Positions 39,026 to 47,732 of a stretch of 64,000 bases of DNA are shown in pieces (position 1 is the stretch's first letter; each line of letters begins with the position of its first letter). The DNA lies in NCBI RefSeq assembly GCF_000712135.1, contig NZ_JOOE01000003.1:1-64000 (forward strand), in the 5' to 3' direction. The notes beneath the pieces were generated by a model. It had not been told where the DNA came from. It was given only the letters and a program-made list of their open reading frames with translations, and did no database searches. The translations under genes and the position numbers were made by a program. Source of the DNA: Sphingomonas sp. UNC305MFCol5.2. GTDB lineage: Bacteria > Pseudomonadota > Alphaproteobacteria > Sphingomonadales > Sphingomonadaceae.

Positions 39026-40687
39026 TCAGGCGGCGAGCAGACGCTCCGCCTGGGCGCGGGCTTCAGGCGTGATCTCGGCGCCCGAGAGCATCCGCGCGAT
39101 CTCCTCGCGGCGCTGCGTAGCATCGAGCGGCGTGACATCGGTCCGCGTGACGAAGCCGTCATGGCTCTTGGCGATCAGCAGATGCCGCGCCCCCCGCGCC
39201 GCCACCTGCGGGCTGTGCGTCACGACGAGGACCTGCGCGCTCGACGAGAGTCGCGCGAGCCGCTCGCCGATCGCGCTCGCGACCGCGCCGCCGACGCCGC
39301 GATCGATCTCGTCGAAGATCAGCGTCGCCGCGCCACCCTCTTCGGCGAGCGCGACCTTCAATGCGAGGATGAAGCGCGACAGTTCGCCGCCGCTGGCGAT
39401 CTTGATCAGCGGCGCGAAGGGCGCGCCGGGGTTGGTCGAGACCTCGAACTCGACACGGTCCATGCCGGCGGTCGACCATTGCGGCGCGTCGAGCTGCTCG
39501 ACCACGGTGCGGAAGCGCGCAGTGTCGAGCTTCAGGGGCTTGAGCTCGGTTTCGACTGCAGCATCGAGACGCGCCGCCGCCTCGGCCCGCGCAGCCGACA
39601 GCGCCCGCGCGGCGTCGCGATAAGTGCGATGCGCCTCCTCCACCGCGAGTTCGAGCCGGGCGATACCGGCACCACCGCTCTCGACGCGTTCGAGCCGTGC
39701 GGCCAGTTCCTCCAGCAGCGCCGGCAACTCGTCTGGCTGGACGCGATGCTTGCGTGCGATGCCACGCAGCTCGAACAATCGGGCTTCGTCGGCCTCCAGC
39801 GCAGCGGGATCGAAGGCCAGCGCCTCGGCGGCGATATCGATCCGTTCCTGCGCCTCCGCACCCTCGGTGATCGCGCGATCGATCGCGGCGAGCGCCTCGC
39901 CGAGCGCATCATGGCTCTCGGCGATCCGTTCGAGCACACGCGCGGCCTGGCGGAGCTGGCTGAGCCCACCCTCGGATCCTTCGAGCAATTGCGCGATCGT
40001 CTGAAGCTCGCCCGCGACCTTCTCGCCGCGCTGCATCGTCGCGCGACGCCCGGCGAGCTGCTCTTCCTCGCCCACTTCAGGAGCAAGCGCGCGGAGCTCG
40101 GTTACGGCGTGATCGAGCCATTCGCGGTCGCGCTCGGCGAGGTCTTGCTCGGCCCGCGCGACGGCAAGGGCGTCCTCCGCCTCGCGCCACGTACGGTGCG
40201 CCACGGCGACGGGACCGATGTCGAGCCGCCCGAAGCTGTCGAGCAAGGTCCGGTGGCCGCGCGGATTGAGCAGGCCGCGATCGTCGTGCTGGCCGTGGAT
40301 CTCGACCAGATGCGGCGCGAGCTCGCGAAGCAGCCCGGCAGAGGCGGGCTGATCGTTGACGAAGGCGCGGCTGCCGCCGTCGGACTTGACGATGCGGCGC
40401 ACGAGCAACGGCTCTCCCGGCTCCAGATCGAGCCCGTTCTGCGCCATCGCATTGGCGATCGCGCCGCCCGGCAGCGGAGTCTCGAAGCTGGCGGTGACGA
40501 CCGCCTGCGTCGCCCCCTGGCGCACCAGCCCGCTCTCGCCGCGCGCGCCGAGCGCGAGCCCCAATGCATCGAGCAGGATCGATTTCCCTGCGCCGGTCTC
40601 GCCGGTCAGCACGCCCAGACCGATGCCGAACTCCAGGTCCAGCGCCTCGATCAGGACGACATCGCGGATGGAAAGCGCCGTCAGCAT
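39026..40687 (-). CDS. recN: DNA repair protein RecN
   Basis: SMC-like ATPase that helps hold DNA ends in double-strand break repair. 553 residues. Walker A GETGAGKS (29-36) near the N-terminus, a long coiled coil in the middle (about 160-360), then the C-terminal ATPase half with ASGGELSRFILALK signature and the Walker B LIFDEIDRGVGG. bamD lies upstream on the same strand with 51 bases between the genes, a common alphaproteobacterial order. Confidence 0.96.
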   Translation of the reverse strand: MLTALSIRDVVLIEALDLEFGIGLGVLTGETGAGKSILLDALGLALGARGESGLVRQGATQAVVTASFETPLPGGAIANAMAQNGLDLEPGEPLLVRRIVKSDGGSRAFVNDQPASAGLLRELAPHLVEIHGQHDDRGLLNPRGHRTLLDSFGRLDIGPVAVAHRTWREAEDALAVARAEQDLAERDREWLDHAVTELRALAPEVGEEEQLAGRRATMQRGEKVAGELQTIAQLLEGSEGGLSQLRQAARVLERIAESHDALGEALAAIDRAITEGAEAQERIDIAAEALAFDPAALEADEARLFELRGIARKHRVQPDELPALLEELAARLERVESGGAGIARLELAVEEAHRTYRDAARALSAARAEAAARLDAAVETELKPLKLDTARFRTVVEQLDAPQWSTAGMDRVEFEVSTNPGAPFAPLIKIASGGELSRFILALKVALAEEGGAATLIFDEIDRGVGGAVASAIGERLARLSSSAQVLVVTHSPQVAARGARHLLIAKSHDGFVTRTDVTPLDATQRREEIARMLSGAEITPEARAQAERLLAA

Positions 40688-40738
40688 GCGCGGCGCCTTA
40701 TTGCAGGAACGGAGGAAGAACGGAAGCCGCCGCGGGCA

Positions 40739-41548
40739 TCAGCTCGCGGCGGGATTCTGCGCCTTGGCGAGCTTGTCCTGATTCTTCTGCATCAGGTCAT
40801 ACGCGCGCTTGTACCAGTCGGTACCCGGATAATTGGCACCGAGCACCGCCGCGGCCTTCTGCGCTTCCATCGGCACGCCGAGCGCAAGATACGCCTCGGT
40901 CAGCCGCAGCAGCGCCTCGGGCACGTGCGTGGTCATCTGGTAATTGTCGACGACGTTGCGGAAGCGCGTCGTCGCGGCGAGCCATTGGCCGCGGCCTTCG
41001 TAGAAGCGGCCGATCTCCATTTCCTTGCCCGCAAGGTGATCGCGGACGAGATCCATCTTGAGGCGCGCATCGGCGGCATAGCGGGTATTGGGATAGCGGC
41101 GGGTCAGCTCACCGAGCGAATCGAGCGCCTGCTGGGTGATCTTCTGGTCGCGCGTGACGTCGGCGATCTGCTCGTAATAGCTGAGACCGATCAGATAATA
41201 GGCATAAGGCGCGTCGCGATTGCCCGGATGGACCGCGAGGAAGCGCTGCGCCGAAGCGATCGACTCCGAATAATCCTGGTTCAGATAATAGCTGAACGCG
41301 CCCATCAGCTGCGCGCGGCGCGCCCAGACCGAATAGGGATGCTGGCGCTCGACTTCGTCGAACAATGCGGCGGCGAGCTTGTACTGGCGCTGATCGAGCC
41401 GCTGCTTGCCCGCCGAATAGAGCGTGCCGACGTCGCGCGCGACATAGGGAAGGTCGGTCTTCGCGCCCCGCTTGGCGCAGCCTGCGACCGAGAAGGCAAG
41501 CACCGGAACGAGGGCGAGCGCGAACGCGCGAGCAAGGGGAGTACGCAT
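40739..41548 (-). CDS. bamD: Outer membrane assembly lipoprotein BamD
   Basis: 269 residues. Lipoprotein signal with the lipobox SVAGC (cysteine 24). Five TPR-like repeats follow (for example QRLDQRQYKLAAALFDEVERQHP, NPS-like YAADARLKMDLVRDHL), giving the usual BamD length. It is the essential partner of BamA in inserting outer-membrane proteins. It overlies a promoter region shared with the divergent mannose-6-phosphate isomerase gene at 41717. Confidence 0.95.
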   Translation of the reverse strand: MRTPLARAFALALVPVLAFSVAGCAKRGAKTDLPYVARDVGTLYSAGKQRLDQRQYKLAAALFDEVERQHPYSVWARRAQLMGAFSYYLNQDYSESIASAQRFLAVHPGNRDAPYAYYLIGLSYYEQIADVTRDQKITQQALDSLGELTRRYPNTRYAADARLKMDLVRDHLAGKEMEIGRFYEGRGQWLAATTRFRNVVDNYQMTTHVPEALLRLTEAYLALGVPMEAQKAAAVLGANYPGTDWYKRAYDLMQKNQDKLAKAQNPAAS

Positions 41549-41716
41549 ATATGGGGGTCTTAGCCGAGCGGTGGGGCGTCAAACAATCCTTTTCGCGGCG
41601 CGATTGTGTCATAGGCCGCGGCGGCCGGTGCGGCGGGCGCTTTTTTCGCGGGACCTTCTCCCGCATGGGCGCGTTGCGCTGGTCATTGCGCATCCGAGTA
41701 TCGGGAAGGAAATTGA

Positions 41717-42541
41717 GTGACTGCGACGCTTCTCGCCACGCACCGTGTTGAAAAGCCCTGGGGACGCCACACTTTGTGGCCGGGCTTCGCCGATCCGGCG
41801 CCCGATCAGGAGCCAGTGGGCGAGATCTGGTTCCAGACGCCCGGCAACGCCGCGCCCGACCTGCTGATCAAATATCTCTTCACCAGCGAGAAATTGTCTG
41901 TGCAGGTCCACCCGAACGACGAACAGGCGCGCGCACGCGGATTGCCGCGCGGCAAGGACGAATGCTGGGTGATCCTCGACGCCGAACCCGATTCGACGAT
42001 CGCGCTGGGGACGAAGGAGCCGGTCGACCGCGAGACGCTGCGCGCCGCGGCGCTCGACGGATCGATCGAGGACCTGCTCGACTGGAAGCCGGTCAAGGCG
42101 GGCGACTTCTTCTATTCTGCGTCGGGCACGGTCCACGCGATCGGCGCGGGGATCACGCTGGTCGAAGTGCAGCAGAACAGCGAGACGACCTATCGGCTCT
42201 ACGATTATGGCCGCCCGCGCGAGCTGCATCTGGAGGACGGCGTCGCCGTATCGGACCCGGTGCCCTATGTGCCGCATCCGATGCCGGGCAAGGTCGCGGA
42301 CGACCGCGAGATACTGGTCGAAGGGCCCAAATTCGTGCTCGAGCGCTGGCAAGGCGGGCGCCGCGTCTTCACCCTGCCCGCGGGCGTTACCGGCTGGCTG
42401 ATTCCGCTCGCGGGCGAAGGTGTGGTCGACGGAGTCGCGTTTCACGCCGGGGAATGCGTGACGCTGGAGGGTGAATGCGACCTCCATGCCGAAACGGGAA
42501 GCGACCTGCTTTTCGCCTATCCGGGCGCGCGGCGTTTCTGA
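41717..42541 (+). CDS. Class I mannose-6-phosphate isomerase
   Basis: 274 residues of the short bacterial type: WGRHTLWPG at the N-terminus, the zinc-binding QVHPND segment with its histidine, and EVQQNSETTYRLYDYGR. It interconverts fructose-6-phosphate and mannose-6-phosphate for cell-surface sugars. It starts with GTG, six bases after AAGGA, and follows a 168-base spacer. The C-terminus GECVTLEGECDLHAETGSDLLFAYPG is typical. Near to manA of E. coli in fold but much shorter. Confidence 0.92.
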   Translation: MTATLLATHRVEKPWGRHTLWPGFADPAPDQEPVGEIWFQTPGNAAPDLLIKYLFTSEKLSVQVHPNDEQARARGLPRGKDECWVILDAEPDSTIALGTKEPVDRETLRAAALDGSIEDLLDWKPVKAGDFFYSASGTVHAIGAGITLVEVQQNSETTYRLYDYGRPRELHLEDGVAVSDPVPYVPHPMPGKVADDREILVEGPKFVLERWQGGRRVFTLPAGVTGWLIPLAGEGVVDGVAFHAGECVTLEGECDLHAETGSDLLFAYPGARRF

Positions 42542-42581
42542 GCGGGGCGCCACATGGCCCTGACATGAACGCGAGGTAGTT

Positions 42582-42595
42582 TTGCGTTCACGCAA
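42582..42595 (+). promoter_or_regulatory. TTGC-N6-GCAA palindrome candidate site
   Basis: TTGCGTTCACGCAA lies 63 bases before the glycine-zipper gene, in the stretch where its promoter must be. The half-sites and six-base spacing match the site before clpB. Function is not known. Confidence 0.3.
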
Positions 42596-42658
42596 CTCGC
42601 CTGCAGGTCGGCACGTTGGTTCGGCACCATAATTAGATAAAAACAGGAGAGCCGAACC

Positions 42659-43210
42659 ATGCGTGTTCTTTTTGCAGCGGCCATTGCCGCCGTCGCGCTT
42701 CCGGCCGTTCCGGCCATGGCGCAGACGCCCCGCCAGGAATATCGCGAAAACGTGCGCGACGTGCAGCGCGACTGCAACCGCGAGCTGCGCCGTGCCGACA
42801 GCCGCCGCGAATATGATCGCGAGATGCGCGAATGCCGCCGGGAAATGCGGCAGGCGCAGCGCGAATATCGCCGCGACAGCCGCGATTGGCGCCAATATCG
42901 CAACTACGACTATAACCGCCTGCCCCGCGGCACGAACGCTTATTATGCCGATCAATATTATCGCGACGGCCGCTATTATCAGGAGCGCCGCCTGAGCCGG
43001 AACGACCGGATCTATCGCGGTAACGACGGCCGTTATTATTGCCGCCGCTCGGACGGCACGACCGGCCTGATCGTCGGCGGCGTCGCCGGCGGTTTCCTCG
43101 GCAACGCGCTGTCGAACGGCCGCAATGCCACGCTCGGCACGCTGCTCGGCGCAGCCGCCGGCGCTGCGCTGGGCTCGTCGGTCGATCGCGGCCAGGTCCG
43201 CTGCCGCTAA
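42659..43210 (+). CDS. Exported R/Y-rich protein with C-terminal glycine zipper
   Basis: 183 residues. Signal peptide (1-21, ending AMAQ). The middle (25-125) is dominated by R, E, D, Q and Y with repeated RRE and YYxD strings; then LIVGGVAGGFLGNAL and LLGAAAGAALGSSVD form a glycine-zipper hairpin as in 2TM surface-antigen proteins. Two cysteines pair with the late C-R-C-R end. It may be an envelope protein of unknown role. The terminator right after the stop suggests a monocistronic gene. Confidence 0.85.
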   Translation: MRVLFAAAIAAVALPAVPAMAQTPRQEYRENVRDVQRDCNRELRRADSRREYDREMRECRREMRQAQREYRRDSRDWRQYRNYDYNRLPRGTNAYYADQYYRDGRYYQERRLSRNDRIYRGNDGRYYCRRSDGTTGLIVGGVAGGFLGNALSNGRNATLGTLLGAAAGAALGSSVDRGQVRCR

Positions 43211-43234
43211 CGCCTTTGCCACGCAGGCAGGAGA

Positions 43235-43265
43235 GGGCTCGGTGCTTCGGCACCGGGCCCTTTTC
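43235..43265 (+). terminator. Rho-independent terminator
   Basis: Eleven-pair stem (one G-T) closed by a TTCG tetraloop and followed by TTTTCGTT, 25 bases after the glycine-zipper gene. Confidence 0.92.
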
Positions 43266-43453
43266 GTTGCGGCGGACAAGGGCGGGCAGCGCGAAAGGTT
43301 AGTAAAGGTTAGGCGAAAAACGCTTTCTCGCGGGTATCACTGCCGGCAATGTCAAAGAGCGGCCGGCAAGGCCGACCGCCCGAGGCAAGCAGACGAAATC
43401 CTACATTGCAAGAGCCGCCGGTCAGGAAGTGGATTGCGGACGTTTGCTTCTCA

Positions 43454-43587
43454 ATCCTCCCCCGCCAGGGGGAGGTGGCATGCGCAGCATGACGGAGGGG
43501 GCGGAAGCAGGTCGCTCTAGCTGAAGTTACGTCGCCCACCTCCCCCTCCGACGCCTTCGGCGCCACCTCCCCCTGGCGGGGGAGGAT
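43454..43587. repeat. 134-base inverted-repeat element
   Basis: Perfect 26-base arms (43454-43479 and 43562-43587), each itself containing a CCTCCCCC/GGGGGAGG palindrome, enclose 82 bases with further GGAGGGGG/CCCCCTCC pairs. The rest of the 434-base spacer 43211-43644 holds the terminator at 43235 and otherwise nothing I can recognise. Confidence 0.88.
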
Positions 43588-43644
43588 AAGGCAACGTCCG
43601 CACCTGGGTCGAAAGCGGATGACCGCTTCGGGAACCGTGCGTTC

Positions 43645-43872
43645 CTAGATCAGGCCGCCGGTGAGGAAGAGCCGCACGCCGCTGATCAGCAGCACCAGCA
43701 GATTGAGGTTCCTGCCCGTATTGTGGCTGGAGAGCATGCCGATCACCGCGCCGACGAGCGCGATCGGGAAGGCGATCCAGTTCAGCATCGGCACCAGCGG
43801 GAACGGAATCACGCCGACCAGCGCGAAGAGCATCGCGAACAGGCCGATCAGGATGGAGACGAGGTTCAGCAT
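43645..43872 (-). CDS. Small two-to-three helix membrane protein
   Basis: 75 residues, nearly all hydrophobic: helices at 3-23, 28-46 and 55-72 with the short loop SSHNTGRN. The family is unknown to me; it resembles small DUF-type inner-membrane proteins. Its start is 120 bases from the divergent lipoprotein gene at 43993. Confidence 0.75.
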   Translation of the reverse strand: MLNLVSILIGLFAMLFALVGVIPFPLVPMLNWIAFPIALVGAVIGMLSSHNTGRNLNLLVLLISGVRLFLTGGLI

Positions 43873-43992
43873 GCCGCGAACATGGGGACGGCCAGGTGTG
43901 TTGGCAAGCTAAAGCGCATCGCGCCGCTTTCCCAAGCTTTCCTTAACCTTGCTGCGGCATGACGAGGACGCCCAAAGGAGCGCCTTTTCGCA

Positions 43993-44727
43993 ATGTTCCG
44001 CACCATCGGTTTCATCCTGTTCGTCTTCCTGCCGCTGGCGCTTGCCGGCTGTGGTGGCGCGGACATGGCCAACAATACGCTGAGCGATGCCGAACTGGGC
44101 AATGCCGCCGATCCGGCGCTGACCGGCGCATTGCAGGACCAGATCATGGTCGATCCGCAGCTCGGCGGTCAGGCCAACGGCGACGCGATCCGTCCGCCCA
44201 GCCAGCCTTATTCGGGCGGCGTTCCCGACGACGCGGTCGCCGCCAACGGCAGCAAGGTCGACACTGCCGGGCTGCTCAAGACCCCTGCCCCGGTCAGCGG
44301 CAAGGAATGCCCCCAGTGCGCCGCGGCCCGCGAATCGGTGACGCTCGCCGGGATCGCCGCGCGCCAGACCAACGCGCGGACCAAAGCCTGTGCAGGCTCG
44401 CTCAAATATTCGGCGAGCTGGGCGCAGCGCCTTCCGGCCGACCTGCCGCTCTATCCGCAGGCACGCGTGACCGAGGCTGCGGGCGCCCCGGGAAATTGCG
44501 CGCTGCGCGTCGTCAGCTTCTCCGCCGCGCAGCCGATGCAGATCCTGCTCGACTGGTATTACACCAAGGCAGTCCGCGCCGGGTACAGCGCCGAGCATCA
44601 GGTGGACGGCGCACAGCACATCCTCGGCGGCGCGCGCGCACGCGACGACGGCGCCTATGTATTGTTCATGACCCCCCGCAAGGACGGCGGCACCGACGTG
44701 GACCTGGTCGCCAATAACGGGGTCTGA
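43993..44727 (+). CDS. Lipoprotein, function unknown
   Basis: 244 residues. The lipobox LAGC gives cysteine 20. Residues 25-95 are low-complexity (N, A, G, P, D). The C-terminal part (125-240) has a compact domain with cysteines in CAGSLKYS and GNCALRVVSFSAAQPMQILLDWYYT; similar domains occur in other sphingomonad lipoproteins. A CxxC pair (CPQC, about 103-106) precedes it. It is an envelope protein of unknown role. Confidence 0.8.
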   Translation: MFRTIGFILFVFLPLALAGCGGADMANNTLSDAELGNAADPALTGALQDQIMVDPQLGGQANGDAIRPPSQPYSGGVPDDAVAANGSKVDTAGLLKTPAPVSGKECPQCAAARESVTLAGIAARQTNARTKACAGSLKYSASWAQRLPADLPLYPQARVTEAAGAPGNCALRVVSFSAAQPMQILLDWYYTKAVRAGYSAEHQVDGAQHILGGARARDDGAYVLFMTPRKDGGTDVDLVANNGV

Positions 44728-44785
44728 AACGCCGCGCGCGAACAGCGCGGTTCCCCTGACGGGCATTCCGCGCTACCGGCGCATC

Positions 44786-45163
44786 ATGCCTTCTCTTCTC
44801 CTCGTCATGCTCGGCGGCGCGTTCGGCGCCGGCGGCCGACATCTCGTCGGCCGTGCGACGCTCAGCCTGCTCGGCCCGAACTATCCCTGGGGCACGCTCG
44901 CCGTGAACCTGCTCGGCGGACTCGCCATGGGCCTGCTCGCCGGCGGCCTCGTCCGGTTCGGCGAGAATGGCGAGCAATGGCGGCTGCTGCTCGGGGTCGG
45001 CGTGCTCGGCGGCTTCACGACCTTCTCGGCATTCTCGCTCGACGTGATGAACATGCTTCAGCGCGGCGATTGGGCGATGGGCCTCGGCTATGTCCTCGCC
45101 TCGGTGATCGGCGCGGTCGCGGCGCTAGCACTGGGACTCGGCATCGCGAGGGCAGTGGCATGA
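44786..45163 (+). CDS. crcB: Fluoride channel CrcB/Fluc
   Basis: 125 residues in four transmembrane helices with the family marks GGRHLVGR, the YPWGTLAVNLLG and GVLGGFTTFSAFS strings, the phenylalanines lining the fluoride path. It works as an antiparallel dimer releasing fluoride. No fluoride riboswitch is visible in the 58 bases upstream, only a short GC hairpin. Coupled to rluC by an ATGA overlap. Confidence 0.96.
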   Translation: MPSLLLVMLGGAFGAGGRHLVGRATLSLLGPNYPWGTLAVNLLGGLAMGLLAGGLVRFGENGEQWRLLLGVGVLGGFTTFSAFSLDVMNMLQRGDWAMGLGYVLASVIGAVAALALGLGIARAVA

Positions 45164-46251
45164 GCACCGACGTCCGCCAGTTCGTGGTCGCCGCCGATGA
45201 CGACGGGATCCGGCTCGATCGCTGGTTCAAGCGGCATCTGCCCGACACCAGCTTCAACATCGTCTCGCGCTGGGCCCGCACCGGCCAGCTCCGCGTCGAC
45301 GGCGCGCGCGCCGACCCGAGCGACCGCGTCGCCACCGGCCAGATGATCCGCGTGCCCCCGGCCGAGCCGGTCAAGGCGAGCGCGGCGAAGCCCAAATCGA
45401 ACCGCCCGCCGCTCAGCGACGACCAGATCGCCTTCGCGCGCGAGATGGTGATCCACAAGGATTCGCAGGCGATCGTGCTCAACAAGCCGCCGGGCCTCGC
45501 GACGCAGGGCGGCACCAAGACCTTCGAGCATGTCGACGGGCTGCTCGACGCGCTCCAGTTCGAGGCCGAGGGGCGCCCCAAATTGGTCCACCGGCTCGAC
45601 AAGGACACCAGCGGCGCATTGCTGCTGGCGCGCACCAGCCGCGCCGCCGCCTTTTTCTCCAAGCATTTCTCGGGCCGCAGCGCGAAGAAGCTCTATTGGG
45701 CGCTCGTCATGGGCGTGCCCGAGATCGAGGACGGGCTGATCGAGCTGCCGATCGGCAAGCAGCCGGGCACCGGCGGCGAGAAGATGCAGGTCGACATGAA
45801 GGAAGGCGCGCCCAGCCGCACCCGCTACCGCGTGATCGAGCAGGCGGGCAACCGCACCGCCTGGGTCGAGCTCCAGCCGCTCACCGGGCGCACCCACCAA
45901 TTGCGCGTCCACATGGCGGCGATCGGCCATCCGATCGTCGGCGACGGCAAATACGGGCTGCAGGAAGCGTTCCTGAGCGGCGGCATCTCGCGAAAGATGC
46001 ATCTGCACGCTCGGCGCATCCGGATCGATCACCCGGATGAGGGCAAGATCGACGTCACTGCCGAGCTGCCGAAGCATTTTGCCGAATCGATGCACACGCT
46101 CGGCTTCGACCTGGCGCTGGGCAACACCGACGCGCTCGACGATCGCCCTCCCCTCAGCCGCGAGCAGAAAAAGGGCCTCGCGCGGGCGCATGCCAAGTCG
46201 GTGCGCAAGGAACGGCGGGGCGAGCGGCGCGGCCGCGGCCAGAAGGACTGA
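45160..46251 (+). CDS. RluC-family 23S rRNA pseudouridine synthase
   Basis: 363 residues. N-terminal S4 RNA-binding domain (12-70, DDDGIRLDRWFKRH), then the catalytic domain with HRLDKDTSG (144-152), D147 as the catalytic aspartate, and the GRTHQLRVHM motif. The C-terminus from 325 is a very basic tail (RKERRGERRGRG) that may bind RNA. It likely modifies uridines 955, 2504 and 2580 of 23S rRNA like E. coli RluC, though RluD-type sites cannot be excluded. The ATG overlaps the crcB stop; the next gene starts 2 bases after the rluC stop. Confidence 0.94.
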   Translation: MSTDVRQFVVAADDDGIRLDRWFKRHLPDTSFNIVSRWARTGQLRVDGARADPSDRVATGQMIRVPPAEPVKASAAKPKSNRPPLSDDQIAFAREMVIHKDSQAIVLNKPPGLATQGGTKTFEHVDGLLDALQFEAEGRPKLVHRLDKDTSGALLLARTSRAAAFFSKHFSGRSAKKLYWALVMGVPEIEDGLIELPIGKQPGTGGEKMQVDMKEGAPSRTRYRVIEQAGNRTAWVELQPLTGRTHQLRVHMAAIGHPIVGDGKYGLQEAFLSGGISRKMHLHARRIRIDHPDEGKIDVTAELPKHFAESMHTLGFDLALGNTDALDDRPPLSREQKKGLARAHAKSVRKERRGERRGRGQKD

Positions 46252-46252
46252 C

Positions 46253-46852
46253 ATGCACCCCAATCCGGCTTTTCGCTGGGAGGACCGCGAGGCGATGCGG
46301 GGCTTCGTCGCGCAGCTCGGCTTCGGCAGCCTGTTCACCGCCACGCCCGACGGGCCGCGCGTCGCGCATGTGCCGGTGGTATGGCTCGACGATGCGACCC
46401 TCGGCCTCCACGTCGCGCGCGGCAATGGCATCGCCCGCCACCTCGACGGCGCGACCGGGCTGTTCACTGCGCATGGGCCCGACGCCTATGTCAGCCCCGA
46501 CTGGTACGGTCTCGGCCCCGATCAGGTGCCGACCTGGAATTATGTCGCCGTCGAACTCGAAGGCCGGCTGGTGAAGATGGACTGCGACGCGCTGGTCGCG
46601 CAGGTCGACGCGCTCAGTCACGAGCAGGAGGCTCGGCTCGCGCCCAAGCCCGAATGGACGCGCGCCAAGGTCGATCCTGCGCTGATCGAGAAGATGCTCG
46701 GCGCGATCATCGGCTTCCGGCTCGAGGTGCAGGCGTGGCGCGGCACCCGGAAGCTCGGCCAGAACAAGCCCGAGACCGCCCGCCTCGCCGCCGCCGACGC
46801 GCTCGACGCGCAGGGCCGCCGCGCCATCGCGCACTGGATGCGGAACCCGTGA
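46253..46852 (+). CDS. PaiB-like FMN-binding protein
   Basis: 199 residues. The pattern is that of the PaiB/FMN-binding family: N-terminal HPNPAFRWEDREAMRGFVAQLGFGSLFT, AHVPVVWLDD, and the HGPDAYVSPDWYG and VPTWNYVAVE segments that hold FMN. In Bacillus PaiB takes part in repression of sporulation genes; here the role is unknown, and it may simply be a flavin reductase-like protein. Embedded in the coupled cluster between rluC and the HAD phosphatase. Confidence 0.9.
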   Translation: MHPNPAFRWEDREAMRGFVAQLGFGSLFTATPDGPRVAHVPVVWLDDATLGLHVARGNGIARHLDGATGLFTAHGPDAYVSPDWYGLGPDQVPTWNYVAVELEGRLVKMDCDALVAQVDALSHEQEARLAPKPEWTRAKVDPALIEKMLGAIIGFRLEVQAWRGTRKLGQNKPETARLAAADALDAQGRRAIAHWMRNP

Positions 46853-47508
46853 ACCGCCTCGCGCTCTTCGATTGCGACGGCACGCTCGTCGACAGCCAGG
46901 CCAATATCTGCCGGGCGATGGAGGAATGCTTCGCCACGTCGCGGCTCGATCCGCCGCCGCGCGAGGCGATCCGGCGGATCGTCGGGCTGAGCCTGGTGCC
47001 GGCGATCGCCCAGTTGCTGCCCGAGGCCGAGGCGCGGCAGCACGAGGCGATGGCCGAGGATTACAAGCGCGCCTTCTTCGCGATGCGAGCGAGCGGTGCG
47101 CTCGATCCCGAGCCGCTGTTCGACGGCGTCGCCGACGCGATCGAGACGTTGGACGCCAATGGCTGGCTGCTCGGCGTCGCCACCGGCAAGTCCGATCGCG
47201 GGCTCAGGCACATCCTCGAGCATCACGGCCTCTACGATCGCTTCGTCACGCTCCAAACCGCCGATCGCCACCCCTCCAAGCCGCACCCGTCGATGATCGA
47301 GACGGCGATGGCCGAGGCGGGCGCTTCGCCGGAAACCACCGCGATGATCGGCGACACCAGCTTCGACATCCTGATGGCGCGCGCGGCGGGTGCGCATGCA
47401 GTAGGTGTTGCATGGGGCTACCACACCATGCATGAATTGCTGCAGGCGGGCGCCGGCCATGTCGTCGATCATGCGGCCGCGCTGCCCGCGCATCTGGAGG
47501 CCCTATGA
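46849..47508 (+). CDS. HAD hydrolase, phosphoglycolate phosphatase-like
   Basis: 219 residues. Motif I FDCDGT (D8 nucleophile, D10), a helical cap (18-85), a lysine in SKPHP and IGDTSFDILMARAAG as motif IV. The cap is of the Gph/PGMB type. It should dephosphorylate a small phosphate ester; phosphoglycolate is typical, other substrates possible. Translation starts at a GTG that overlaps the stop of the previous gene (GTGA). Confidence 0.92.
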   Translation: MNRLALFDCDGTLVDSQANICRAMEECFATSRLDPPPREAIRRIVGLSLVPAIAQLLPEAEARQHEAMAEDYKRAFFAMRASGALDPEPLFDGVADAIETLDANGWLLGVATGKSDRGLRHILEHHGLYDRFVTLQTADRHPSKPHPSMIETAMAEAGASPETTAMIGDTSFDILMARAAGAHAVGVAWGYHTMHELLQAGAGHVVDHAAALPAHLEAL

Positions 47509-47732
47509 CCGATGCCGACCGCCTTGCGCAGAAGCGCTATTACATGATCGTCGGAGTCAATTTGCTCGCGACTGCGGGCGCCGTGCTCGGGCTGCTCGTC
47601 GCCGGGCGCTCGAACAGCTGGGGAGGCAGCGTGCTCGGCGGCGCGACCCTGCTTTCCTCGCTCTACTTCATGGCCGTGGTGCCGCGCGCGATGGCGCGCC
47701 GCTGGCGGACCCCGAAGCCGGAGCAGCCGTGA
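47505..47732 (+). CDS. Small two-helix membrane protein
   Basis: 75 residues with helices at 15-37 and 45-63 and charged ends. Homologous genes are commonly placed just before the ATP12 gene in sphingomonads as far as I recall; no function is known. Its ATG overlaps the HAD stop and its stop overlaps the ATP12 start, so it is translated in the coupled chain. Confidence 0.75.
   Translation: MTDADRLAQKRYYMIVGVNLLATAGAVLGLLVAGRSNSWGGSVLGGATLLSSLYFMAVVPRAMARRWRTPKPEQP

Noticed and set aside
44728-44785. Possible fluoride riboswitch before crcB
   Set aside because: The 58-base gap is too short and lacks the conserved crcB RNA motif; only a small GC hairpin is present.
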